From: Hyphomonadaceae bacterium UBA1933
GTDB taxonomy: Bacteria; Pseudomonadota; Alphaproteobacteria; Caulobacterales; Aquidulcibacteraceae
Assembly (NCBI GenBank): GCA_002337085.1
Contig: DDFH01000006.1
Location: forward strand, 153,098-217,097
Reading direction: 5' to 3'
DNA: 64,000 nucleotides
The position numbers were made by a program, and so were the translations under genes. The notes beneath the pieces were generated by a model, which saw nothing but the letters and a program-made list of their open reading frames with translations, was not told where the DNA came from and ran no database searches. Position 1 is the first letter of the stretch. Each line of letters opens with the position of its first letter. Below, in pieces: positions 45,176 through 54,390 of the stretch.

Positions 45176-45879
45176 TACCCCTCCATATATCTGTAACCGA
45201 CACCATAGAGGGTTTCAATTTTATCAAATTCATTATCGATTTCACGGAATTTACGGCGAATGCGTTTTACGTGGCTGTCAATTGTGCGATCATCGACATA
45301 AATGCTCTCGTCATAGGCGGCATCCATAAGCTGGTCACGGCTTTTCACAAAACCTGGTCGTTGCGCCAAGGCATTTATCAAAAGGAATTCAGTTACCGTT
45401 AGTTTTACTGGCTTGCCCTTCCACGCACAAATATGGCGATTTGGATCAAGGGTAAGATTGCCACGTGAAACCACTTTTTTATCACTACCCGGGGTCGGGG
45501 TTTCAAGAGCATTACCTAATCTCGCACGGCGCAAAACCGCCTTGACCCGCTCACTTAAAAGGCGGGCTGAAAACGGCTTGGTTATATAGTCATCGGCACC
45601 AACCGAAAGCCCCACCACCTCATCAATTTCATCATCTTTTGAGGTAAGAAAAATCACCGGAATATCGGAGGTTTCACGCAAACGGCGCAATAATTCGACA
45701 CCATCCATACGCGGCATTTTAATATCAAGGATTGCAATATCAGGCGGCGAAGACGTTAGTGCCGGTAAAGCAGCCGCACCATCGCAAAAAGTGACCACAT
45801 CATACCCTTCATTTTGGAATAAGATTTCCAATGAAGTTCGAATATTGTCATCATCATCAACCAGCGCAATTTTAGTCAT
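45175..45879 (-). CDS. chvI: ChvI-type response regulator
   Basis: A 234-residue OmpR-family regulator. The receiver domain has LVDDDDNIR, IAILDIKMPRMDGVEL and IFLTSKDDEIDEVVGLSVGA. The winged-helix domain includes TVTEFLLINALAQRPGFVKS and VDDRTIDSHVKRIRRKF. ATG 45879 is preferred to an upstream TTG. It heads the two-component operon chvI-chvG-regB-regA. Confidence 0.95.
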   Translation of the reverse strand: MTKIALVDDDDNIRTSLEILFQNEGYDVVTFCDGAAALPALTSSPPDIAILDIKMPRMDGVELLRRLRETSDIPVIFLTSKDDEIDEVVGLSVGADDYITKPFSARLLSERVKAVLRRARLGNALETPTPGSDKKVVSRGNLTLDPNRHICAWKGKPVKLTVTEFLLINALAQRPGFVKSRDQLMDAAYDESIYVDDRTIDSHVKRIRRKFREIDNEFDKIETLYGVGYRYMEG

Positions 45880-45902
45880 ATTCAATTTTGCCTTTTTACA
45901 AT

Positions 45903-46601
45903 CTAGTTTCTTATTTTAACTTTTGCCATTAATTCGCGAAAATCTTTGTCATTTTGAAGGCGCGTAAAGATAACATCGCCTGTAACACGCCCTAAATTGA
46001 CGTCTGATGGGTAATGCGCACCACATACCACACGGCTTTCACCATATTCACGACCACGGGCAAGAATTTCATCGGATTTATTTGGATAAATACGCGCCAA
46101 AATCATTGCCGTTTCCCAGCCCCACGCCGAATGGCCAGATGGGTATGATGAGCCATAAGGTTCATCGCCCTTGGCACAAAAAACCACATTTTTTTTATCA
46201 TAATATAATGGACGAACGCGGTCATAGGCTTTTTTTGCATCACCGCTAAGTTTGAGGTGATATTTAAGTGCATATGTAAAAACCGCCGCAATTTCAGGAT
46301 TGTTTTGCGCGGTAAAGTCTTTGCCCAAAACCTGTTGATACATTGCAAATGGTTCAAATTTATTATCAAACGCAGCCTTGTCCCAACGTTCACCGCTATG
46401 GCTGCCTTGTGCCTCGATAACCTTGCCGATTTCGGTTTCATTATCCGGTGGCGGCGGTAATATAAGTTTCCAATTTACAGGTTGAACATTGGTTGGCGTC
46501 AACGCCACCTGTGCAACTGCACCAGTTGTTTTAATGGTTTGGCATGCACCAAGACCAATTCCAGCAAAAATAATAAAAGAAGTTAAAAGAATTTTTTTCA
46601 T
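45903..46601 (-). CDS. class A nonspecific acid phosphatase (PAP2 superfamily), lipoprotein
   Basis: A 232-residue periplasmic phosphatase. The N-terminus has a lipobox-like GIGLGAC, so it is probably a lipoprotein. The class A signature is complete: KKAYDRVRP, YPSGHSAWGW, then SRVVCGAHYPSD. These give the active-site His and Arg set of PhoN/PhoC-type enzymes, which release phosphate from many esters. I start at ATG 46601. It lies 23 bases downstream of its own strand's gap before chvI; no phosphate-starvation box was identified. Confidence 0.88.
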   Translation of the reverse strand: MKKILLTSFIIFAGIGLGACQTIKTTGAVAQVALTPTNVQPVNWKLILPPPPDNETEIGKVIEAQGSHSGERWDKAAFDNKFEPFAMYQQVLGKDFTAQNNPEIAAVFTYALKYHLKLSGDAKKAYDRVRPLYYDKKNVVFCAKGDEPYGSSYPSGHSAWGWETAMILARIYPNKSDEILARGREYGESRVVCGAHYPSDVNLGRVTGDVIFTRLQNDKDFRELMAKVKIRN

Positions 46602-46682
46602 ATCAGACGCATATTGTTTTTTTGAATCTTGCAATAATTTATTGTTTAAATCAAGAAGAATGCACCTTTAATAAAAAAACCC

Positions 46683-46717
46683 TGCCACACGGGGTTTAGG
46701 GTGTGGCAGGGTCAACA
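46683..46717 (-). terminator. terminator after the DUF4405 gene
   Basis: The stem CCCTGCCACAC/GTGTGGCAGGG encloses a 10-base loop and on the minus strand is followed by a run of seven T. Confidence 0.85.
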
Positions 46718-46742
46718 CAAACGAAATACTTCGATTGTATGT

Positions 46743-47306
46743 TTAATCGCGGTGTTTTTCGCCTTTTTCGTCGCCGTCATCATCACCGCCAGCTTTGCCT
46801 TTGCCTTTTTCAGAACCGAAAACGGCATTTAAAACTGCTGTGCTTTTCTCTTTACCACCCGCAACAGATGCCAAAGTTTGCTCTGTTGTTGTAACGTTAA
46901 AGCCTTTTGCCTTTAATTCGCTGACAAGCTGATCTGGGGTTTTGCCAACAATTGGCGCAACTTGCGAAATTGGCGCTGCCTGAATTGTGCTTGAAATCGC
47001 ATCAAATGGCGGTCTTCCACCCTTACCTTCTTTTTCGCCACCCAAAAAGAAACTTGCGGTTAGAATTGCGGCAAATACCCCAATAATCCCAAGCGCCAAG
47101 GGTTTTTTAAGATAAATTTGGAATGGTTTGAAGTTTGTAACCACATGAAGCCCAACCCCAAGCAAGAACGCCCAAGAAAGCCATTCATGTGCAGGTTTGT
47201 TTAGACCAACTGCTTTGTGGAAAAATATTAAAACACCTGTAACTGCCATTAATAAAAATGCGCCAATGGTTATTGGTGTTGCGATTTGTCGTAAAAATTT
47301 CATCAT
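46743..47306 (-). CDS. DUF4405-type membrane protein
   Basis: A 187-residue protein with three hydrophobic segments (PITIGAFLLMAVTGVLIFF, WLSWAFLLGVGLHVV, ALGIIGVFAAILTASFFLG). His residues (FHKAVG, HEWLSWAF, GLHVVTNF) fit a cytochrome-b-like haem site in DUF4405. A cytoplasmic or periplasmic part contains TPDQLVSELKAKGFNVT, repeated as a helical motif, and a Lys/Asp/Gly-rich tail. A redox role is inferred from the family only. Confidence 0.75.
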   Translation of the reverse strand: MMKFLRQIATPITIGAFLLMAVTGVLIFFHKAVGLNKPAHEWLSWAFLLGVGLHVVTNFKPFQIYLKKPLALGIIGVFAAILTASFFLGGEKEGKGGRPPFDAISSTIQAAPISQVAPIVGKTPDQLVSELKAKGFNVTTTEQTLASVAGGKEKSTAVLNAVFGSEKGKGKAGGDDDGDEKGEKHRD

Positions 47307-47445
47307 CGTCTGCCCCTTTACATTAACTCTAACGTTTACGTAAAAAAATTCCGTCGATAAATTTCATCGCTTACCACTTGTTTTATTTTACAAAAAATCC
47401 AAATATTGGGATAAATGGGCAACAGGGACATCATAAAGGCACAAA

Positions 47446-48423
47446 ATGACACCAAAAACCAATGCAGAAGCCGTTAAAAATCTTCTTGATTTGCTAAAAT
47501 TAAAGAAAAATAGCGAAGATATTTTTACTGGCCCAATAAACCAAGAAGATTGGGCACGAGTTTTTGGTGGGCAAGTTATTGCCCAAGCACTTTTGAGCGC
47601 ATGTGAAACCATTGATGATGGTCGTATGCCACATTCACTTCATGCCTATTTCATTCGCCCTGGTCGCCCAGAATTGGCAATTGATTTTAGTGTTTCGCGT
47701 GATCGCGATGGCAAGAGTTTTTCAGTGCGCCGTGTAGCGGCATCACAAAATGGTGGTGATGGCGATAAAATCATTCTTAATATGGCATGTTCATTCCAAA
47801 CCCCAGAAGAAGGTTTGGATTACCAAAAGCCAATGCCCAAAGTAGCATCACCTGATGAATTGGAAAACGAAACCACACTTTATACGCAATTATTCGAAAA
47901 CCATACCGATTTAACAGTAAACATTCCTGAGCGGTATAAAAACCACCTTTTGCGCCCCCGTGCCATAGAATTTAGACCAATTAACCAAGATAGATATATT
48001 GGCACACAATCAACCGAGGCAACACAATCATTCTGGTTCCGCCTTGCCGCGCCATTATCGGATATTGAGGCCAAAAATCAGATTCTTCAACGCGCCATCC
48101 TTGCCTATACTACTGATTTGATGTTGCTATCCACTTGCCTTTTACCACATGGGATTAAATTTTATGATGGGCGGATTCAGGTCGCAAGTCTTGATCATGC
48201 GCTTTGGTTTCATGAAGATATTAATCTGAATGAATGGCATTTATACGAACAATCATCACCATGGTCAGGTGGTGGGCGCGGTATGAACCACGGCCTTATT
48301 TATAGACAAGATGGAAAATTAATTGCCAGCGTTACCCAAGAAGCGCTTATAAGAATGCGAAAAGGGCAGGAAAATCCCGCCCCTTCACATATTCAATCTA
48401 ATATAATTTCTTTATTAGAATAA
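47446..48423 (+). CDS. tesB: acyl-CoA thioesterase II
   Basis: Hydrolyses medium- and long-chain acyl-CoAs. The double hotdog is evident over 325 residues: GPINQEDWARVFGGQVIAQA, LHAYFIRPGRPELAIDF, ATQSFWFRLAAPL, SLDHALWFHED and SSPWSGGGRGMNHGLIYRQD, with the catalytic Asp and Gln regions in the expected places. It is convergent with the Asn-rich gene, with three bases between the stops. Confidence 0.94.
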   Translation: MTPKTNAEAVKNLLDLLKLKKNSEDIFTGPINQEDWARVFGGQVIAQALLSACETIDDGRMPHSLHAYFIRPGRPELAIDFSVSRDRDGKSFSVRRVAASQNGGDGDKIILNMACSFQTPEEGLDYQKPMPKVASPDELENETTLYTQLFENHTDLTVNIPERYKNHLLRPRAIEFRPINQDRYIGTQSTEATQSFWFRLAAPLSDIEAKNQILQRAILAYTTDLMLLSTCLLPHGIKFYDGRIQVASLDHALWFHEDINLNEWHLYEQSSPWSGGGRGMNHGLIYRQDGKLIASVTQEALIRMRKGQENPAPSHIQSNIISLLE

Positions 48424-48426
48424 TTA

Positions 48427-50328
<1,902 letters not shown>

Positions 50329-50610
50329 ACGACACCCATTCGTTAATAAAAGGTAAATGTAAATTTCGTATGCCTAAAAGCACTTAAAATAATGCGTTTT
50401 CAACCCTTTGCCCCTAATAGGGGAATCTTAATATTTACGATTCTTTTACTATAAGAATTGTGATTATAAATGAAGCAGGGGCAAAATTGATGCCAAAATT
50501 ATCTTGGTTTTTATTGTGATTTTGGTGACGGGTTAACCATAATATTTGGATTAGAATCACAGAATATTATAGTTTTACTGTAAAAAAATGCAGCAAATGC
50601 ACAATTATTT

Positions 50611-51282
50611 TTATCGACGAGTGATTTTATCGCTGTGTTTGGAAGTGATTTCATAAAAATCGCGCATATTTTCGAAAGTATCGATCGCGCCAACACTTCG
50701 CAATGCTTCATCATGACCTTGTGTAATGTGTCCACCACCCAAAAAACCAATTACTTTCATATTTGCGGCACAAGCACCCATGACCCCAAAAATTGAATCT
50801 TCGATAACCAAGCAATCTTCAGGATCATAGCCCATATTTTTCGCAGCATATAGGAATACATCGGGTGCTGGCTTTGGCCGTTCAACCTGTGACGCCGAAA
50901 AAACATTTTCACCAAAAAAATCGATAAGGCCAACATTTATAAGATTGGTTTTCAATTGTTCAAGGCGTGTAGTTGACGCCACACAGAACTTATTACCAAG
51001 GTTTTGTAATACTTCATCAATACCATCGATTATTTTAAGTTCGGTTTTATATGCCTCATGGACATTATGTTGCATTTGGCGGAAATCATCTTCTTTAAAC
51101 TCTATACCAAGTTCTTCACAAATGGTTTCCCACACAATCCGCGACTGTTTTCCAGAAAAACGAACTGCCGATTCTTGGGCGGTAATGGGATGACCGAATG
51201 AATTGGCGAAATCAGCGCCTATTTTTGCGGCAATCACTTCGCTATCAATTAAAACCCCATCACAGTCAAAAATAACCAACAT
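50611..51282 (-). CDS. HAD-superfamily IA phosphatase
   Basis: A 223-residue phosphatase/phosphomutase-like enzyme. Motif I is VIFDCDGVLIDSE, motif II SASQ, and motif III/IV is KPAPDVFLYAA with LVIEDSIFGV. The helical C2 cap and lengths fit the beta-phosphoglucomutase/phosphoglycolate phosphatase branch. The substrate is unknown. Confidence 0.88.
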   Translation of the reverse strand: MLVIFDCDGVLIDSEVIAAKIGADFANSFGHPITAQESAVRFSGKQSRIVWETICEELGIEFKEDDFRQMQHNVHEAYKTELKIIDGIDEVLQNLGNKFCVASTTRLEQLKTNLINVGLIDFFGENVFSASQVERPKPAPDVFLYAAKNMGYDPEDCLVIEDSIFGVMGACAANMKVIGFLGGGHITQGHDEALRSVGAIDTFENMRDFYEITSKHSDKITRR

Positions 51283-51384
51283 TTTTCATTTATTCCCGAA
51301 TTTAAAAGCCTTTTTGCCGCGTTAATGCAAAAATACAAGATATAATTTTATTTAATTCCCACAAGACAGCAAATATTTAGGGCA

Positions 51385-51404
51385 TTAATACATGGTTAAC
51401 CATG
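51385..51404 (+). promoter_or_regulatory. CtrA-type box and palindrome upstream of the DUF465 gene
   Basis: TTAA (51385-51388) and TTAA (51396-51399) are exactly seven bases apart and the second is followed by CC, matching TTAA-N7-TTAAC. The same stretch contains the perfect 14-bp palindrome CATGGTTAACCATG (51391-51404). It lies about 120 bases upstream of the DUF465 start. Confidence 0.6.
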
Positions 51405-51521
51405 GTTTGTAACATCTTGTGATATGACAGTTTTATGAAACCGTGTTTCCTTATTATTGTCCGCGATTTCATACGGGCAACCCTTTAAATAGGGTTTAGT
51501 CATCATAAGGAGGTAAACTCA

Positions 51522-51695
51522 ATGGCTTTAGAATCACATATCCGCGAATTAACTGATAAACATTCAAAACTTGATGCTTTGATTCAAAGAGAAACTAAAA
51601 GCCCCTCAGTCGATGATACGCAGCTTAAATCCATGAAGCTACAAAAACTGCGGCTTAAACAAGAATTAGAAGGCCTACGAAATAGACCAAATTAG
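51522..51695 (+). CDS. DUF465 (YdcH-like) small protein, 57 aa
   Basis: A small ORF with a strong AAGGAGG ribosome site. The product begins MALESHIRELTDKHSKLDAL and ends with a basic helix (LKSMKLQKLRLKQELEGLRN). The pattern of two helices with an HxxL start is that of DUF465. The function of the family is not established. A terminator hairpin follows at 51718, then a triple repeat. Confidence 0.85.
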   Translation: MALESHIRELTDKHSKLDALIQRETKSPSVDDTQLKSMKLQKLRLKQELEGLRNRPN

Positions 51696-51712
51696 GCAAT
51701 TACATTTCAGGG

Positions 51713-51740
51713 AAAATGGGGGCGGGTTTCGCCCCCTTTT
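51713..51740 (+). terminator. terminator after the DUF465 gene
   Basis: A GC-rich hairpin (GGGGGCG with CGCCCCC) followed by TTTTAGTTT. Confidence 0.8.
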
Positions 51741-51743
51741 AGT

Positions 51744-51948
51744 TTAAAAATTTGCGTGGCAAATTTAGCTCTTCGTTTTACGGAAAAGTCTGCAACTTTT
51801 CCTAACAACTTTTTTTAAAAATTTGCGGGGCAAATTTGGCTCTTCGTTTTTACGGAAAAGTCTGCAACTTTTCCTAACAATATCCTTAAAAATTTGCGAG
51901 GCAAATTTGGCTCTTCGTTTTACGGAAAAGTCTGCAACTTTTCCTAAC
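51744..51948. repeat. three tandem ~71-base double-hairpin repeats
   Basis: Units at 51744-51815, 51816-51886 and 51887-51948 (last one shortened) are nearly identical. Each contains two palindromes, AAATTTGC-n-GCAAATTT and GGAAAAGT-n-ACTTTTCC, joined by GGCTCTTCGTTTTAC. They lie between the convergent DUF465 and efp genes, so they may be transcribed from either side. Confidence 0.9.
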
Positions 51949-51978
51949 TCATCGCGGTCAATGCCTTGAGTTTAATAT

Positions 51979-52012
51979 AAAAAAACCCCGCAGAGTGTGC
52001 GGGGTCTTTTTT
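51979..52012. terminator. bidirectional terminator after efp
   Basis: The stem ACCCCGCA/TGCGGGGT has a 5-base loop and T-runs on both strands. Confidence 0.88.
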
Positions 52013-52030
52013 AAAGCATTATAAAAATGA

Positions 52031-52606
52031 TTATTGTTCTTTTGCGCGCTCTACATATGAGCCGTCTTCGGTCATAATAACGATTTTGGTGCCAACAGTA
52101 AGATATGGCGGAACCAAAGTGCGTACACCATTTTCAAGTGTCGCTGGTTTATATGATGACGATGCCGTCTGTCCTTTTACGGTTGGTTCAGTGTCTGTAA
52201 TTTCAAGAACAACACGGGTCGGAAGTGTGCATGCAAGCGCAACATCATTAAAAATAGTAAGCCAAACTTCCATATTTTCTTGAAGATAAACCGCATCATC
52301 ACCCAAAACATCTTTTGGAACACTCATTTGTTCGTAGTTTTCAGGGTTCATGAAAACGAAATTATCGCCATCGTCATAAAGATAATTAAATTTGATTTCT
52401 TCAACGAATGCTTTTTCAACGCTATCGGTGGTTTTGTAACGTTCGGTAATTTTGATGCCATCGACAATGCGGCGCATCTCAACCTGTGTAACAGGAGTAC
52501 CTTTGCCAGGGTGAATATTCTGGCAATTCATAACGACATATAATTTATTGTCGCCATGTTCAATAACGTTGCCTTTGCGGATAGATGAAGCAATAACTTT
52601 TACCAT
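52031..52606 (-). CDS. efp: elongation factor P
   Basis: Relieves ribosome stalling at polyproline. The 191-residue, three-domain protein has the modified Lys loop HPGKGTP (K35), followed by KITERYKTTDSVEKAFVEE and the C-terminal GTKIVIMTEDGSYVERAKE. An AAAGAG site lies upstream. It is divergent from epmA, the ligase for beta-lysylation of this Lys. The poly-Pro stretch in the subtilase at 54391 would be a natural EF-P client. Confidence 0.97.
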   Translation of the reverse strand: MVKVIASSIRKGNVIEHGDNKLYVVMNCQNIHPGKGTPVTQVEMRRIVDGIKITERYKTTDSVEKAFVEEIKFNYLYDDGDNFVFMNPENYEQMSVPKDVLGDDAVYLQENMEVWLTIFNDVALACTLPTRVVLEITDTEPTVKGQTASSSYKPATLENGVRTLVPPYLTVGTKIVIMTEDGSYVERAKEQ

Positions 52607-52716
52607 AAAAATCTCTTTATAATTGAGGAAGTGGAATTAAGCGCTGCCATAAGCTAAAATAAGCAATATTTCAATTGTTTTAGTGTGATTGGTGGCAAAG
52701 GGGCGGTTTAAACATA

Positions 52717-53748
52717 ATGAAATACTGGAATAAAGATAGACTAAAAGACAAAATGCCATTTTTAAACGCCCGCAATATTGCCAAAAAAGCGATTCGTGAA
52801 TGGTTTATAAACCAAGACTTTACAGAGGTTGAAACTGCACAATTGCAAAATTCCCCTGGCAATGAAGTTCATCTTTTGGGGCTTTCAACCCAATGGACCG
52901 CACCAAATTTACAAAGCCGTGAAATGTTTTTCGCAACATCGCCCGAATTTTCTTGTAAAAAAATTATTGCCAGTGGAATGGAAAGAATTTTTGAATTTGC
53001 GCGCGTATTTCGTAACCGCGATTTATCACCGCTTCATGCACCTGAATTTACCATGCTTGAGTGGTATAGAACCAATGAAGATTGGAATAAGGTAATTGAT
53101 GATACTTTGGCAATTTGCAAAAATGCGGCCGTGGCAAATGGTGCGGAATGTTACCGCTTTGGTAAAATTGAAATCCCAATTACTGCCACACCTCAACGCC
53201 TAACACTTCAAGATGCATTTTTGAAATATGCGGGTCTTGATATGCTTTCAACAATTGCCCATGACGGGGTAACCAATCGCGATGAATTTGCGCGATTATC
53301 ACTATTATCCGGTGTTAATGTTGATACTAATGATAATTGGTCAGACATTTTTACCAAGATTTTGGTTGCAAAAATTGAACCCCATCTTGGCATAGATGCC
53401 CCAACAATTTTATGTGAATATCCGTTACCAGAGGGGGCATTGGCGCAAAAATGCCAACATGACCCGCGCGTGGTTGAACGTTTTGAGCTTTATATTTGCG
53501 GGGTCGAAATTGCCAATGGCTTTGGTGAATTGGTTGATAGTGCCGAACAACGCGCACGCTTTAAAGAAGCAATGCAAGAACAAGAAAAAATTTATGGAAA
53601 ATCCTATCCCATCGATGATGAATTATTAGAGGCATTAAATCATATGCCGCCAACATCAGGCGTCGCATTGGGCTTTGAGCGCCTAGTAATGCTTATAAGT
53701 GGGGCAAGAAAAATTTCAGATGTGCAATGGGATGATTTTAGGGGATAA
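52717..53748 (+). CDS. epmA: EF-P--(R)-beta-lysine ligase
   Basis: A 343-residue class II lysyl-tRNA synthetase paralogue without the anticodon domain. It includes RMEXIFE-type motif 2 (ERIFEFARVFRNRDLSPLHA), FTMLEWYRTN, the Glu-rich metal region ICGVEIANGFGEL and motif 3 GVALGFERLVMLI. It attaches beta-lysine to EF-P. The gene faces away from efp across 110 bases. The partner EpmB (lysine aminomutase) is not in the window. Confidence 0.93.
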   Translation: MKYWNKDRLKDKMPFLNARNIAKKAIREWFINQDFTEVETAQLQNSPGNEVHLLGLSTQWTAPNLQSREMFFATSPEFSCKKIIASGMERIFEFARVFRNRDLSPLHAPEFTMLEWYRTNEDWNKVIDDTLAICKNAAVANGAECYRFGKIEIPITATPQRLTLQDAFLKYAGLDMLSTIAHDGVTNRDEFARLSLLSGVNVDTNDNWSDIFTKILVAKIEPHLGIDAPTILCEYPLPEGALAQKCQHDPRVVERFELYICGVEIANGFGELVDSAEQRARFKEAMQEQEKIYGKSYPIDDELLEALNHMPPTSGVALGFERLVMLISGARKISDVQWDDFRG

Positions 53749-53814
53749 ATTGAAAGTGTAAAAAATACCGTCTTGGGAAATTAATCCCAAAAACTTCAAT
53801 AAGGACTTTATGCA

Positions 53815-54087
53815 CTATGCCTTTTTCGCGCTTGGGCACACAAAAATATAGCCCGCCGCACCATAGCAAGTTTTGCTACCTAATCCGTATTTAACCTCAA
53901 ACCGTGAAAATAATTTATAATCCTCACGCGAAATCGGTAAATATGACGCTACGTCGGTCATAAGGCGTTTTTGCGACCGCATCACTTCACGGAAATGTTG
54001 GGTCGTTGGGTTGGTTGCATAAAGGCCGACCACTGCCACAAAGGTCAGTAGAAAAAGGCCGCCCATATTTGCACTTCGTTTAGTCAT
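53815..54087 (-). CDS. small membrane-anchored protein, DUF4359-like
   Basis: A 90-residue protein with one N-terminal membrane helix (GGLFLLTFVAVVGLYATN) followed by TNPTTQHFREVM and a C-terminal segment EDYKLFSRFEVKYGL with two cysteines. The TNP after the helix and the DY.LFS pattern resemble DUF4359. I am only moderately confident of that family; the function is unknown. Confidence 0.6.
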   Translation of the reverse strand: MTKRSANMGGLFLLTFVAVVGLYATNPTTQHFREVMRSQKRLMTDVASYLPISREDYKLFSRFEVKYGLGSKTCYGAAGYIFVCPSAKKA

Positions 54088-54390
54088 ATTTGATCCCCTG
54101 CAAATTAAAACTATTCGTGAGTTTTTGAATCACTTGATGGCGATATTTGGGCAAAGAAGCTTACAATTTCACCATTTTTTCAATATTATTCAGTTATATT
54201 ACATTATTGTTAATTTGCCAAAGCTGTAAAGCCTTTAAATTGAACACATTGTCGCAGATTATCAACATTTGCTTTTGGTTAATTTATTAACATTAGGAAT
54301 ACTATAACATAGTAATCATTAGCGATTCTTTCTGGCTTACGTTGGGTTCACTCTGCCAGCAGAATTAAAATTACGCCCGGAGATGTGGAT
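54088..54390. other. AT-rich intergenic region, promoters only
   Basis: A gap of about 300 bases between divergent genes. It has several TTAA motifs but none at exact seven-base spacing, and no ORF or strong hairpin. Confidence 0.5.

Noticed and set aside
51744..51948. Possible CRISPR array
   Set aside because: Three direct units with no unique spacers; each unit is two palindromes and there are no cas genes.
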